Below the pieces are notes generated by a model. That model was not told the DNA's origin and did not search any database. It saw nothing but the letters and a program-made list of their open reading frames with translations. Source: a virus. Taken from it: a DNA stretch of 64,000 nt. A program made the translations under genes and the position numbers. The DNA lies in IMG/VR virus record IMGVR_UViG_3300027714_000009, positions 1 to 64,000 of that record. The stretch is one strand, 5' to 3'. Shown here one piece after another: positions 1 through 7,695 of the stretch (position 1 is its first letter; each line of letters starts with the position of its first letter).

Positions 1-192
1 TGACCATGCTTCACTTAGCATGTTTTCAAAGTCTACTTCATTTTCTGGCATACTAGGTGAACCTTGAAGTAAATCTTGCTGTGGCTTCATTGCACTAACA
101 AATTGTTCAAACACTTCACAGTCGATAATAGTTTCGTCTGCTAGGTTCCAAAATTTGTCTTCGTTATCTAAAATATAATTACTCATTCCCAT
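1..192 (-). CDS. Hypothetical protein, C-terminus cut by window edge
   Basis: The reading frame is open from an ATG at 192 to the window edge, giving 64 residues of an acidic, soluble protein that starts MGMSNYILDNEDKFWNL. The start is chosen because GGAG lies 7 bases upstream. It is probably cotranscribed with the next upstream gene, whose stop is 11 bases away. I do not recognise the family, and the missing C-terminus prevents more. Confidence 0.6.
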   Translation of the reverse strand, partial: MGMSNYILDNEDKFWNLADETIIDCEVFEQFVSAMKPQQDLLQGSPSMPENEVDFENMLSEAWS

Positions 193-203
193 TTTTATCT
201 CCT

Positions 204-611
204 TTATTTACTTGTGTTAATGTAAGGCTTGTCGTATTTTCCAACTTCGATATTAACGTAGTATGCAGTACTGAAATAATCTGTCATTGCATCACTATCA
301 TCATACCATTTTCTGCCACCTGCTAAACCTGGTGCAGTATGTGCAATTTCTGAAAGCCTATCAAAGAAACCTTGGAATTCACCATACATATGTGTATGAT
401 AATGATTTACTTGAAAGTTACCATTGCTAGCCATCATATCACCTCTTTGATTCTTCATCTCATAAGTATCAAGTGGTGCAGGGCCTGCTTTAACAACAAT
501 GTTTACGCTTGAATGATGTTGCTTAGTAACACCAAATTTGAACTTGTTACCAAATTCAGCTTTTAATGCGTTTCTTACTGCTTTTACGTCTTCTGATGTA
601 ATATATGCCAT
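204..611 (-). CDS. Conserved phage protein, LPD29-like, early expressed
   Basis: This is a soluble protein of 135 residues. The N-terminus (YITSEDVKAVRNALKAEFGNK, then a strand like SSVNIVVKAGP) resembles the LPD29 domain of large polyvalent phage proteins; that match is from memory and tentative. The ATG at 611 is preferred over an in-frame TTG at 620 because GGAG sits 9 bases before it. A consensus sigma70 promoter with the palindromic spacer lies just upstream (649-677), so early expression is likely. Function unknown. Confidence 0.75.
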   Translation of the reverse strand: MAYITSEDVKAVRNALKAEFGNKFKFGVTKQHHSSVNIVVKAGPAPLDTYEMKNQRGDMMASNGNFQVNHYHTHMYGEFQGFFDRLSEIAHTAPGLAGGRKWYDDSDAMTDYFSTAYYVNIEVGKYDKPYINTSK

Positions 612-648
612 GTAATTCAACTCCGTTGTTTGTTTAACTTATATACTA

Positions 649-677
649 ATTATACGGCAAGATGTCTTACTTGTCAA
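649..677 (-). promoter_or_regulatory. Sigma70 promoter with palindromic spacer (copy 1)
   Basis: TTGACA (677-672), a 17-base spacer and TATAAT (654-649), all perfect consensus. The spacer holds the palindrome AAGACATCTT (659-668), starting five bases from the -10. It drives the gene at 204-611. The same arrangement occurs at four other promoters in the window. Confidence 0.9.
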
Positions 678-690
678 CCTTTAGTTAGCT

Positions 691-719
691 AAAAAAACCC
701 ATATAAAACAAGGGTTTTT
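691..719 (-). terminator. Intrinsic terminator-like hairpin without an upstream minus-strand gene
   Basis: On the minus strand AAAAACCC and GGGTTTTT form an 8-bp stem followed by a run of T. No minus-strand gene ends here, because the next genes upstream run the other way. The same module, colinear with its promoter, closes the halogenase gene at 58111-58137, so this copy looks like a remnant of an older gene order. Confidence 0.6.
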
Positions 720-741
720 AAATTAATTTAATTTTTCTTAG

Positions 742-748
742 ATAAATA
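742..748 (+). promoter_or_regulatory. T4-type late promoter ATAAATA
   Basis: ATAAATA lies 26 bases before the ATG at 775, with AAGGAG between them. The spacing suits a late transcript covering the two plus-strand genes. Confidence 0.7.
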
Positions 749-774
749 TTACTAATCGTAAGGAGATTAATCAT

Positions 775-1086
775 ATGAATATATATCATACTAAGGTTTT
801 TATAGGACCTTTTGCTGATTTAGCTGGATTTAAAGCTGGTTCAGAAGGACAAAGAATATCAAGCAAACAAGCATCATTTGACAATACAAATTGGACAAAT
901 ACACCAACAGTACAATATCAAATTGTTGGCGAACAAGTTATTTGTATGATGGGATTTGAAGATGAAGAACAAAAAAGAGCATTTGCAAATCATGTGTCTG
1001 AAAACAGAACATGGGAAAAAGGAATTAGGTTAGGAGAGTCAGGAATTGATGATGCTAGCATTACTGCTGATGGATGGGTGGAATGA
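775..1086 (+). CDS. Hypothetical protein, late
   Basis: A 103-residue protein with no recognised domain; it begins MNIYHTKVFIGPFADLAGF and ends in WVE. AAGGAG precedes the ATG by about 9 bases and a late box lies upstream. Its stop overlaps the next start in ATGA, so it is translationally coupled to the 2OG oxygenase. It may be a partner of that enzyme, but this is inference from position only. Confidence 0.75.
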   Translation: MNIYHTKVFIGPFADLAGFKAGSEGQRISSKQASFDNTNWTNTPTVQYQIVGEQVICMMGFEDEEQKRAFANHVSENRTWEKGIRLGESGIDDASITADGWVE

Positions 1087-2075
1087 GTGATTATTTTTAC
1101 AAAGATGAATTATACGAATCAGTAGAACATGATAATTTTGTAGATCCTGCACTAATAACAGGTCTTAAGGATTTTTACAATTATATAACACCAAAGTTTG
1201 CTGAAGAGATTGCACACATGGATCCTGCTCGTTTAAAAATTAATGATATTTGGGCAAGTTTTGATGTAGCTGGAGAAGAGACTGCAAGTTTTATTTGCTT
1301 TGATTATCTTAATGCAGTAAACCGTGCCAAAAGTGGATTGTTTAGATCTGCAGACAACGAAGTATACAGACAGTTTAAAAAGAAGTATCAAAATGACTTT
1401 AACATAATAAAAGAAATGCGTGATGCTGTACACACTAACTTAACTAAGTTAGGAAGAGATCCAGGTTGGATTTGGACAACATCAATATTTAATTTTAACA
1501 AGCCTTTTGAAATTCATACTGACGGAGTGGATACTCCTTTAAAAAGTCAAAATAGACCTGAGAAATGGGAAGACTTAAATCCTAAACAATATAAACCAAA
1601 TAAAGCAACTCCATGTGCTGGTCACCAAGGATTGATTAACATTGATGCTGGACCAACTGCTGGTACAGTTACTTTTAATCAATGGTATCCATATAGCGTA
1701 TACTTAAATTATGGTGCTGAAATTGAAGGTACATGGAGTGTAGGGCCTGCGCCTAAAAAGAGAATAATTTGTTTTGGTAAAGGTGACGAGCCAACAAGAT
1801 TTGGCGAGCATATACGTAACTTTACAGATGCTCCAATGAGTGATGAAGATTATGCACGTATTATGGAACATGTAGAAGACCACACACGTGTATTCAATCA
1901 AGAAGAAGGATATGGAACATCATTAGAAAAGATACTGTATTTTGGGGAACCTGGAAAACTTATATCCTGGGATTCAAAGCGTTTTCATAAGACAAAACCA
2001 TTCAATCATTTCTACCAACATAAGCTACATAACGAAAGTCGTATGTGCTACGCTTATATGTCTACTATGCTATAA
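1083..2075 (+). CDS. 2OG-Fe(II) oxygenase-like protein
   Basis: A 330-residue protein with the facial-triad signature of 2-oxoglutarate/Fe(II) dioxygenases: FEIHTDGVD supplies H145 and D147, and SKRFHKTKPF near residue 302 supplies the distal His, followed by a plausible Arg. Such enzymes hydroxylate protein, nucleobase or small-molecule substrates; the substrate is not evident. The start at 1083 is chosen over 1074 because it gives an ATGA overlap with the preceding gene. It converges with the minus-strand gene ending at 2070, overlapping it by 6 bases. Longer than most phage members, mainly through the region between the His residues. Confidence 0.7.
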   Translation: MSDYFYKDELYESVEHDNFVDPALITGLKDFYNYITPKFAEEIAHMDPARLKINDIWASFDVAGEETASFICFDYLNAVNRAKSGLFRSADNEVYRQFKKKYQNDFNIIKEMRDAVHTNLTKLGRDPGWIWTTSIFNFNKPFEIHTDGVDTPLKSQNRPEKWEDLNPKQYKPNKATPCAGHQGLINIDAGPTAGTVTFNQWYPYSVYLNYGAEIEGTWSVGPAPKKRIICFGKGDEPTRFGEHIRNFTDAPMSDEDYARIMEHVEDHTRVFNQEEGYGTSLEKILYFGEPGKLISWDSKRFHKTKPFNHFYQHKLHNESRMCYAYMSTML

Positions 2076-3146
2076 CTGCCAAGGAAACACTTTAAATTTA
2101 GGTAGTACTTCTTGTATTTCAATGTCATCTACCCACATAGCTTTTGGTGGTTGATTCATCTGTGGATCCATTAAAGTTATCATTACTTTGCTACCAAGGT
2201 TCCGGCTTTTTATGCTGTTTAGAAGCTCATTACGCATGCTTACACGGGCGTTTAGCCCAAAGTAGAATGCAGTAGCTTGATAGTGATAAATGTTGCTTAA
2301 ATGAACGTAAACGTTGCCTACGTTGCTTTGTATGGAGTCTAACAGCCTTGCATTGTCAGTAGGATTAAAGAAATCATGTATATGATATGAATACCCAATA
2401 TGCTTAAATGCATCTGCATGCCAATCCTTAAAACCTAGTTGATTATCCACTTGTGCTTGCATTTGATCAGCCATTTTATATCCACGTGTTTGGATAGTAT
2501 CACCATCAATAGTTGAAGCATTCTTCAGCATTAATGAGAAGGTTTTAGAGTCTATTCCATCCCATTCAGTTACCCAACGTTTAGCATTTATTAAAGCAAT
2601 ATTGCTTACATCTCTAACTTCTACTGTACAACTTGCTTCCATGCCCAATGACCAAGGATACAGTATGGGATTTAATCCACCTGCACTTGTTACTAATTTA
2701 GTGAATTGTATATCGCCTAAATCTGGCATGTAGTGTTCTGCAATATTTGGGTTGTCTGTGTTTGCTACGAATGTAACTTGTGTATTAAGAATTCTTAATA
2801 TTAGGTGTGAGAACATATCTGGTGTTGCTTTATTAAAATCTAATATAGTATCACCACCTGCTATAATCATAGGTGCAGTTGAATTTACAGAATTAAAGTA
2901 CTCGTCAATATTAGTAAACACAATGCCTTGCTTTATAATGAGTATTTGTTCAAAGCCATCTAGCTTTGATTGTTCTACCATTACTTCTATGTCATTGTGT
3001 ATGTACTGTTGTGCATTGTATTTGTCTACAACTACATAATAGTATTCTAATAAATTCTGAGAAAAACCAGTAACAAGTGTATTAACATTATCTGCCAATA
3101 ACCAGCCTACTGCTATTTTTTTATTATCTTTATTAAATTTATCCAT
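2070..3146 (-). CDS. Unknown protein, paralogue of the 476-aa protein at 51618-53048
   Basis: A 358-residue soluble protein. It shares several blocks with the product at 51618-53048: an N-terminal KKIAVGWL block, a central segment with SAGGLNPILY followed by VRDVSN and TEWDG, and near the C-terminus VHLSNIYHY then RVSMRNEL. The central block reads like the glycine-rich strand-loop and acidic strand end of a Rossmann or class I methyltransferase fold, but no full signature is visible. It starts a minus-strand run of accessory genes only 1 base after the stop of the next upstream gene. Function unknown. Confidence 0.7.
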   Translation of the reverse strand: MDKFNKDNKKIAVGWLLADNVNTLVTGFSQNLLEYYYVVVDKYNAQQYIHNDIEVMVEQSKLDGFEQILIIKQGIVFTNIDEYFNSVNSTAPMIIAGGDTILDFNKATPDMFSHLILRILNTQVTFVANTDNPNIAEHYMPDLGDIQFTKLVTSAGGLNPILYPWSLGMEASCTVEVRDVSNIALINAKRWVTEWDGIDSKTFSLMLKNASTIDGDTIQTRGYKMADQMQAQVDNQLGFKDWHADAFKHIGYSYHIHDFFNPTDNARLLDSIQSNVGNVYVHLSNIYHYQATAFYFGLNARVSMRNELLNSIKSRNLGSKVMITLMDPQMNQPPKAMWVDDIEIQEVLPKFKVFPWQL

Positions 3147-3147
3147 G

Positions 3148-3528
3148 TTAGTCCCAATGCATTACATTGGATTTTTGATGATAGTAATTATCTGAGATTC
3201 GTTGCATTTCTTGTTCTGAGATTCTAAAGCTAAATCTACTAAAGTTAATGCATACCATGTTAGCATCAATACATTCTGGGCGTGGTCCAAACGCACTGTG
3301 ATACCACCAAACTTTTCCATCATGCTTCATTTCTAAACCCTGTACACCTTCTCCAATTTTCCAATTTTCTAAAATGTATTCAAAGTCTTCTTGTTTAAAC
3401 TCTCTATTTGTGACTATATAATCAGTCACTTTAAATGATACCTTAACTGTTTTATCATCTTTAAAAAGATATATCTTTAATGGATCACTGAATAGTACTA
3501 CGTTGTTACTGTCTTTTATTGTAGGCAT
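3148..3528 (-). CDS. Hypothetical protein
   Basis: A 126-residue protein with a predicted beta-rich first half and an aromatic middle (GKVWWYHSAFGP). The ATG is preceded by AAGGA at 8 bases and lies 23 bases inside the end of the upstream gene, so the two are coupled. No family recognised. Confidence 0.7.
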   Translation of the reverse strand: MPTIKDSNNVVLFSDPLKIYLFKDDKTVKVSFKVTDYIVTNREFKQEDFEYILENWKIGEGVQGLEMKHDGKVWWYHSAFGPRPECIDANMVCINFSRFSFRISEQEMQRISDNYYHQKSNVMHWD

Positions 3529-4258
3529 CTGTTATTTCCTTAGCTAATTCTAAATTAATGTCTTGGTGATTATTATAGTCTTCGTAGTATCGTGCTATCC
3601 AGTCTTTGTCTGGAGACTCAATTTCTACAGTATCCCATAATGTTTGCAACCCATCTAAAGTTAGCCATTGGCTTTGCTTTATAATGCGATCGTTTTCACA
3701 TTCATCAATTTCATTGTTATATGCTTTCTTACTTATAAACTTATCTACAATGACATCGGTACCTGGCCAACTATGATCATCTGCACTATAGTTTGCATTG
3801 CGATCGTCTTCCATTAGCGTGTTGTACTCTCTGGATGCCCAGTTAACAATGTTACCGTCCCATTCATCCATTTCAGTCCTGATTAATAGTGCAGTTTTAC
3901 CTCTGCTCCATTTCCATATGTCTTCGTAATTTTGAGCATGTAATAATACTGCTATGCTCTTATCTTCTATTAAGTGTAAAAGTCCGTCTAACTGTTCAGT
4001 AGTAATAGACATGGCATTCCGGACCTCATAATTGTACCACTGTCTATCGCTTTCTGAAATATTCCAATAATCATCATGTACACGAATTTTGCCTAGCATG
4101 CCTGGTTCGTGATCAATCTCTTGACCATCTAGTTCATATGATGCCCAATGCTCACCAGCTTGGCTTGTACCGTGTAACATAGGACTGTTGTTGAGCAAAT
4201 ATGGAATCTCCATTTGGCTCATGCAACTATGACTGCAAACTAAGTATAATGTGTTCAT
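3506..4258 (-). CDS. Hypothetical protein
   Basis: A 250-residue soluble protein beginning with a hydrophobic strand and loop (MNTLYLVCSHSCMSQMEIPYLL). A middle strand-like block AVLLHAQNYEDIWKW is followed by TALLIRTEMDEWDG. The layout of a short strand, loop and helix at the N-terminus recalls the other accessory paralogues in this region and, distantly, sulfotransferase folds, but key residues are not clear. AAGGA precedes the ATG by 5 bases. Function unknown. Confidence 0.7.
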   Translation of the reverse strand: MNTLYLVCSHSCMSQMEIPYLLNNSPMLHGTSQAGEHWASYELDGQEIDHEPGMLGKIRVHDDYWNISESDRQWYNYEVRNAMSITTEQLDGLLHLIEDKSIAVLLHAQNYEDIWKWSRGKTALLIRTEMDEWDGNIVNWASREYNTLMEDDRNANYSADDHSWPGTDVIVDKFISKKAYNNEIDECENDRIIKQSQWLTLDGLQTLWDTVEIESPDKDWIARYYEDYNNHQDINLELAKEITDAYNKRQ

Positions 4259-4259
4259 T

Positions 4260-4517
4260 TTAATCCTTGTATTTTCTTTTTTCCCTTATTGCTTCTTGCA
4301 AATCCAGGATTTGTTCGTTTTCTATTAATCTAATAATAGTTTCTGTTACGCCAACTTCTTGTTGAATTCTTCCTAGCTTAGCCATTAAATTATCTAACTC
4401 TGTAGTATAAAATCTAAGCTCTTTCCGCTTTCTATCTCGTTGATCGTATATGTCCGTGATATCAATAATTAATTTCTTATCAGCATCACCCTTACTGTTA
4501 TGTCCTATTAGAGTCAT
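4260..4517 (-). CDS. Small coiled-coil protein
   Basis: 85 residues, highly charged, with a long predicted helix (IYDQRDRKRKELRFYTTEL onward) typical of a coiled coil. GAGAGG precedes the ATG. Only 1 base separates its stop from the next ATG, so it belongs to the same unit as 3506-4258. Function unknown. Confidence 0.65.
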   Translation of the reverse strand: MTLIGHNSKGDADKKLIIDITDIYDQRDRKRKELRFYTTELDNLMAKLGRIQQEVGVTETIIRLIENEQILDLQEAIREKRKYKD

Positions 4518-4620
4518 ATTTTACCTCTCTAATTTCAAATAAGCAGACGAATCATAAGTCCTATAGCTGTGTCCTGAAACGGTGAAATCCGTTGGGCCAA
4601 ACTATGCTTTGTCTACAACA
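4518..4620 (-). other. Intergenic leader with short hairpin
   Basis: About 100 bases separate two minus-strand genes. A 5-bp hairpin (AACGG/CCGTT, 4578-4593) and two direct GTCC-type repeats are visible. There is no promoter consensus, no reading frame with an SD, and no complete tRNA fold. Confidence 0.35.
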
Positions 4621-5331
4621 CTATTTACCAGTAAAAATACTGTATCCGATCTTGTAGTCTATACCTTGTGCATTAAAATTAACTGCACTATGTAGCTTAC
4701 CCATATCAAATGTTATTGCATCACCAGGTTGCCAACGTACAATTGCTTCAACTGTAAGACCATGTAATGCTTCATAAGGTATGTGTGTAAGATACTCGTT
4801 GTATATTTCTTTATTGAATGGAATGTCCGTAAAACCTTCTATGTTACTGTAGTCTGTTAAACTTTTATTATAGAAGCTTTCTGGAACTTTTGGATATCCC
4901 CTAAAGCACTTAATAGGACCATCTAAGTAATATTGATCAAATACAATAAAGCTAGTTGGCTTGGATATTTCTAATGGAATAACTACTGTCTTAAAGATAT
5001 CGTATATCTTTTCGTGGTAATCATCATTATGTACTATGTGAGGTTTTTCAACTTTAAATATGTTACTGCCCCATACCATATTGTCTTCACCAATTAAATG
5101 ATCTACAAAGTTTTGTACAGGAGTAAACCATGCTTCATACTCTTGTCTATCTGGGCTATAGTTCATAACAACAGGACCCTTAGATCCTGCTTCTTTATAT
5201 TTTACAATTTGTTTTGAATTATGATACTGATTAAGTAAGTAATCAATAAATCCTTGATTCACTACGTCCTTGTGTAATTCTGCTGTTGTATATCTATCTG
5301 TAATTAACTTTTTTTGTTCTGCTGTTCTCAT
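4621..5331 (-). CDS. 2OG-Fe(II) oxygenase-like protein
   Basis: A 236-residue protein with HIVHNDD in the middle (candidate HxD iron ligands) and GKLHSAVNFNA near the C-terminus (distal His), the order expected for a 2-oxoglutarate/Fe(II) dioxygenase double-stranded beta helix. The intervening VVIPLEI and TSFIVFDQYY segments fit core strands. Its ATG overlaps the stop of the ferredoxin-NADP reductase gene as ATGA, so the reductase and the oxygenase are translationally coupled. Substrate unknown. Confidence 0.65.
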   Translation of the reverse strand: MRTAEQKKLITDRYTTAELHKDVVNQGFIDYLLNQYHNSKQIVKYKEAGSKGPVVMNYSPDRQEYEAWFTPVQNFVDHLIGEDNMVWGSNIFKVEKPHIVHNDDYHEKIYDIFKTVVIPLEISKPTSFIVFDQYYLDGPIKCFRGYPKVPESFYNKSLTDYSNIEGFTDIPFNKEIYNEYLTHIPYEALHGLTVEAIVRWQPGDAITFDMGKLHSAVNFNAQGIDYKIGYSIFTGK

Positions 5332-6110
5332 CCTACGAATGCTCTTTCTATTACAAACTCTCCCGGCGTCTTATTTGTGCCTTCTGTGAATCCCATCTCT
5401 TCTAAATATTCTTTAAGTTCAATATTCATTTCCATAGATCCGCAAATCATTACTCTATCGTGTAATGGTGAAAGTTCTGGTAGTCCTAATTTGTCTTGTA
5501 CTTTGTTTTCATACATTGCTGTTGTAACACGGCCTTCGTTTTCATATGTTTCACGTGTACATGTAAAGTAACATTTTAGTTTGCCTTCAGTTACTTCACT
5601 AAATATTTCATCGTCATTTAGTCCTTCAAGTAGCTCTCTAAATGCAAGTTCCTTTGCAATCCTAGTGCCCCATACTAAAATAACATTATCATAATATTCG
5701 TATGTATCAATTCCACGTATAATACTCATAAACGGAGCAATGCCTGTTCCTGTAGCTAATAGATATAAGTTACGGCCAGGGTTTAAGTTAGCATGTACTA
5801 AGGTGCCAACTGGTTTGTCATTTACTAGAAACTCGTCGCCTGGTTTAATGTGCTGTAGCCTGCTTGTTAACGGTCCGTCTTGTACTTTAATACTGTAGAA
5901 CTCTAGTGTGTCTTGATGGTTAGGGCTTGCTACACTGTAAGCTCTCATTATTGGTTTACTTTTTTGTAACTTCTCAGACCAATTATCTAGTCCAATCATT
6001 AAAAACTCACCATCACGGAATCTAACGTGAGGCGCTCGTGTGGTTACAAAATGAAATAAGGTATCAGTGTAATGTGTTACTTCTAGTACTGTTTCTTTAA
6101 TTATTGCCAT
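5328..6110 (-). CDS. fpr: Ferredoxin-NADP reductase (Fpr type)
   Basis: A 260-residue flavoprotein matching bacterial Fpr in length. RAYSVAS (56-62) is the FAD-binding block, LLATGTGIAPF (117-127) the NADP-binding block, and the C-terminal FVIERAFVG is the usual end that stacks on the flavin. It moves electrons between NADPH and ferredoxin or flavodoxin. A longer frame to 6203 exists, but the ATG at 6110 gives the family N-terminus. It is coupled to a 2OG oxygenase gene. A reductase of this type in a phage suggests a need for reducing power for ribonucleotide reduction, Fe-S assembly or halogenation; that is inference. Confidence 0.9.
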   Translation of the reverse strand: MAIIKETVLEVTHYTDTLFHFVTTRAPHVRFRDGEFLMIGLDNWSEKLQKSKPIMRAYSVASPNHQDTLEFYSIKVQDGPLTSRLQHIKPGDEFLVNDKPVGTLVHANLNPGRNLYLLATGTGIAPFMSIIRGIDTYEYYDNVILVWGTRIAKELAFRELLEGLNDDEIFSEVTEGKLKCYFTCTRETYENEGRVTTAMYENKVQDKLGLPELSPLHDRVMICGSMEMNIELKEYLEEMGFTEGTNKTPGEFVIERAFVG

Positions 6111-6112
6111 TG

Positions 6113-6853
6113 TTATTTGTTCTCTGTAAAAAATGTGTCTGTATATTCTTTGACCAAGTCCTTCCAACCTTCGAGTGCTGGAGACTTTAAATGCACACAC
6201 CAATTGTTGTATTCATCTTCATCTAAATCAAATAGTATTTTGCCTACGTCTATTTCCACTACTTTAGGAACTAGCTTTTCTAAATCTGGTATATGTTCAC
6301 GTTGTCCTAGTAAGTTATCAAACAAGTATCTGTCATTTAACCCTGGATCATCATACGGTCTTAATTTTTCTGCTCTTGCTAAGAACTTATCATAGTGGTC
6401 TGGTTTAGAAACACAAAGTAAGTATAAACATTCAGGAGTTACTGTTTCAATTAGTTGCTCAACTACATGTTCTTTCATTGCATGCTTAACATTATGCAAC
6501 AAGTTTGGTTTAACGGATAGCTTAGTGAACGTGCGAACTGTTTCATTATCTTTTAATTTACTTGCCATAAGATACGACCATCTAACGTGTTCGTCCCATG
6601 CTACAACTGAAGTGTTTTGGTGTGGGCTATTTTCAGCTTCGCCTAATGCACCTTGCCATAGATTGTGTCGTTCAATTGATAAGTGTAATGGCTCTGGTGA
6701 TTTCTCACCCCAAAATTTATCTATACGTGTATTTCTATTCCATTTTTTACCACTTAAAAATCCTTCATGCTGTCCCATAAAATATAAAAAGAAATTTCCA
6801 CTCATACATGCTGTGTGCATTAATAAATGGCATTCTACATCTTTACTTTTCAC
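6113..6853 (-). CDS. Unknown protein, tandem paralogue A
   Basis: A 246-residue protein paralogous to the next gene upstream (6843-7565). Shared elements are an N-terminal ECHLLMHT then GNFFLYFMGQHEGF, a central KLSVKP, and a C-terminal IDVGKILFDLDEDEY followed by W and a helix. The N-terminal glycine loop before a helix and the acidic C-terminal motif resemble a degenerate sulfotransferase, but this is only a shape match. The start is GTG at 6853, chosen because AGGAG lies 7 bases upstream; it overlaps the upstream gene by 11 bases. Confidence 0.7.
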   Translation of the reverse strand: MKSKDVECHLLMHTACMSGNFFLYFMGQHEGFLSGKKWNRNTRIDKFWGEKSPEPLHLSIERHNLWQGALGEAENSPHQNTSVVAWDEHVRWSYLMASKLKDNETVRTFTKLSVKPNLLHNVKHAMKEHVVEQLIETVTPECLYLLCVSKPDHYDKFLARAEKLRPYDDPGLNDRYLFDNLLGQREHIPDLEKLVPKVVEIDVGKILFDLDEDEYNNWCVHLKSPALEGWKDLVKEYTDTFFTENK

Positions 6854-7565
6854 CTATAATCTCCTTTGCATAGTCTAGTTTTTTCTTCCAGTTAGCAATA
6901 GGCACTGTTCCTAACACTGTTAATACTTTCTGGTATTCCTCTTCGTCATATTTAAAAAACAATTTATCAACATCCACATCAAGTACCGAGTGTGTTTCTC
7001 TAATTGTTTCTAACGCTGTATCGTTTAGTTCTTTTTGTCTTATTGTGTTGTTTAACACTTCTTCATACGGTTCTATTGATGTGTTAAGAACTATTAACCT
7101 ATCTGTTATGTGTTCAAAGAATTTAATATTGTCCTTATCAGTAGTTAGGTTATATACTGTACTTATTGGTGCATTTAGAAACAGTTCTTTAGTCTTGGCA
7201 AGTATTTGCTTTGGTGCATGTACTTGCGGCTTTACTAATAACTTACTAATTGCTGTCTTTGATCGCCACTTTGTATCTGCTTGTTCTTTTAACACATTTG
7301 ATACGTGTGTGTTCCAATCCATGTCACTTAAAAACCACCTATGATAATCATCAGGTCTAAAGTGAAAGAAACCAATCTCTGGTCTAGCTGTTTCGTACTC
7401 ATCAGCTTTAGTTTCGTAATCACCACCCGGCTGTAGTTCTTTTACTGTGTGCCGAGGTCTTAGCGGAGCTTCTGCAAATCCTTCATGTAGGTTAAAAAAC
7501 CATAGAAATGTGTTTCCATAAAATCCTTGTGTATGCGTACATACGTGACATTCAATATTTTGCAT
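6843..7565 (-). CDS. Unknown protein, tandem paralogue B
   Basis: A 240-residue protein paralogous to 6113-6853. It shares ECHVCTHT then GNTFLWFFNLHEGF at the N-terminus, LLVKP in the middle, and VDVDKLFFKYDEEEY near the end. The frame extends to 7613, but that would overlap the tRNA-Glu gene; the ATG at 7565 has GAGG five bases upstream and gives an N-terminus aligned with the paralogue. Possible distant sulfotransferase-like fold; function unknown. Confidence 0.7.
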   Translation of the reverse strand: MQNIECHVCTHTQGFYGNTFLWFFNLHEGFAEAPLRPRHTVKELQPGGDYETKADEYETARPEIGFFHFRPDDYHRWFLSDMDWNTHVSNVLKEQADTKWRSKTAISKLLVKPQVHAPKQILAKTKELFLNAPISTVYNLTTDKDNIKFFEHITDRLIVLNTSIEPYEEVLNNTIRQKELNDTALETIRETHSVLDVDVDKLFFKYDEEEYQKVLTVLGTVPIANWKKKLDYAKEIIGEK

Positions 7566-7578
7566 TAATTCCTCAATT

Positions 7579-7653
7579 TGGTACACCCTAGGAGAATCGA
7601 ACTCCTCTTGCACGGATGAAAACCGTGTGTCCTAACCGATAGACGAAGGGTGC
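7579..7653 (-). tRNA. tRNA-Glu (UUC)
   Basis: A full cloverleaf is readable: acceptor GCACCCT pairs with AGGGTGT (first pair G-U), the anticodon stem is CACGG/CCGTG with loop TTTTCAT giving anticodon UUC, the T-loop is GTTCGATTC, and CCA is encoded. A sigma70 promoter ends 9 bases upstream. Confidence 0.95.
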
Positions 7654-7661
7654 ATGTTGCT

Positions 7662-7690
7662 ATTTTAGTATAAGTAGGTTAACTTGTCAA
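7662..7690 (-). promoter_or_regulatory. Sigma70 promoter for tRNA-Glu
   Basis: TTGACA (7690-7685), 17-base spacer, TAAAAT (7667-7662). The predicted +1 falls about 2 bases before the mature tRNA 5' end. The spacer lacks the AAGANNTCTT palindrome. Confidence 0.75.
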
Positions 7691-7695
7691 CCGTT

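Noticed and set aside
4518-4620. Possible tRNA or riboswitch in the gap between two accessory genes
   Set aside because: No T-loop or acceptor pairing can be assembled and only one 5-bp hairpin is present; left as an unexplained leader.
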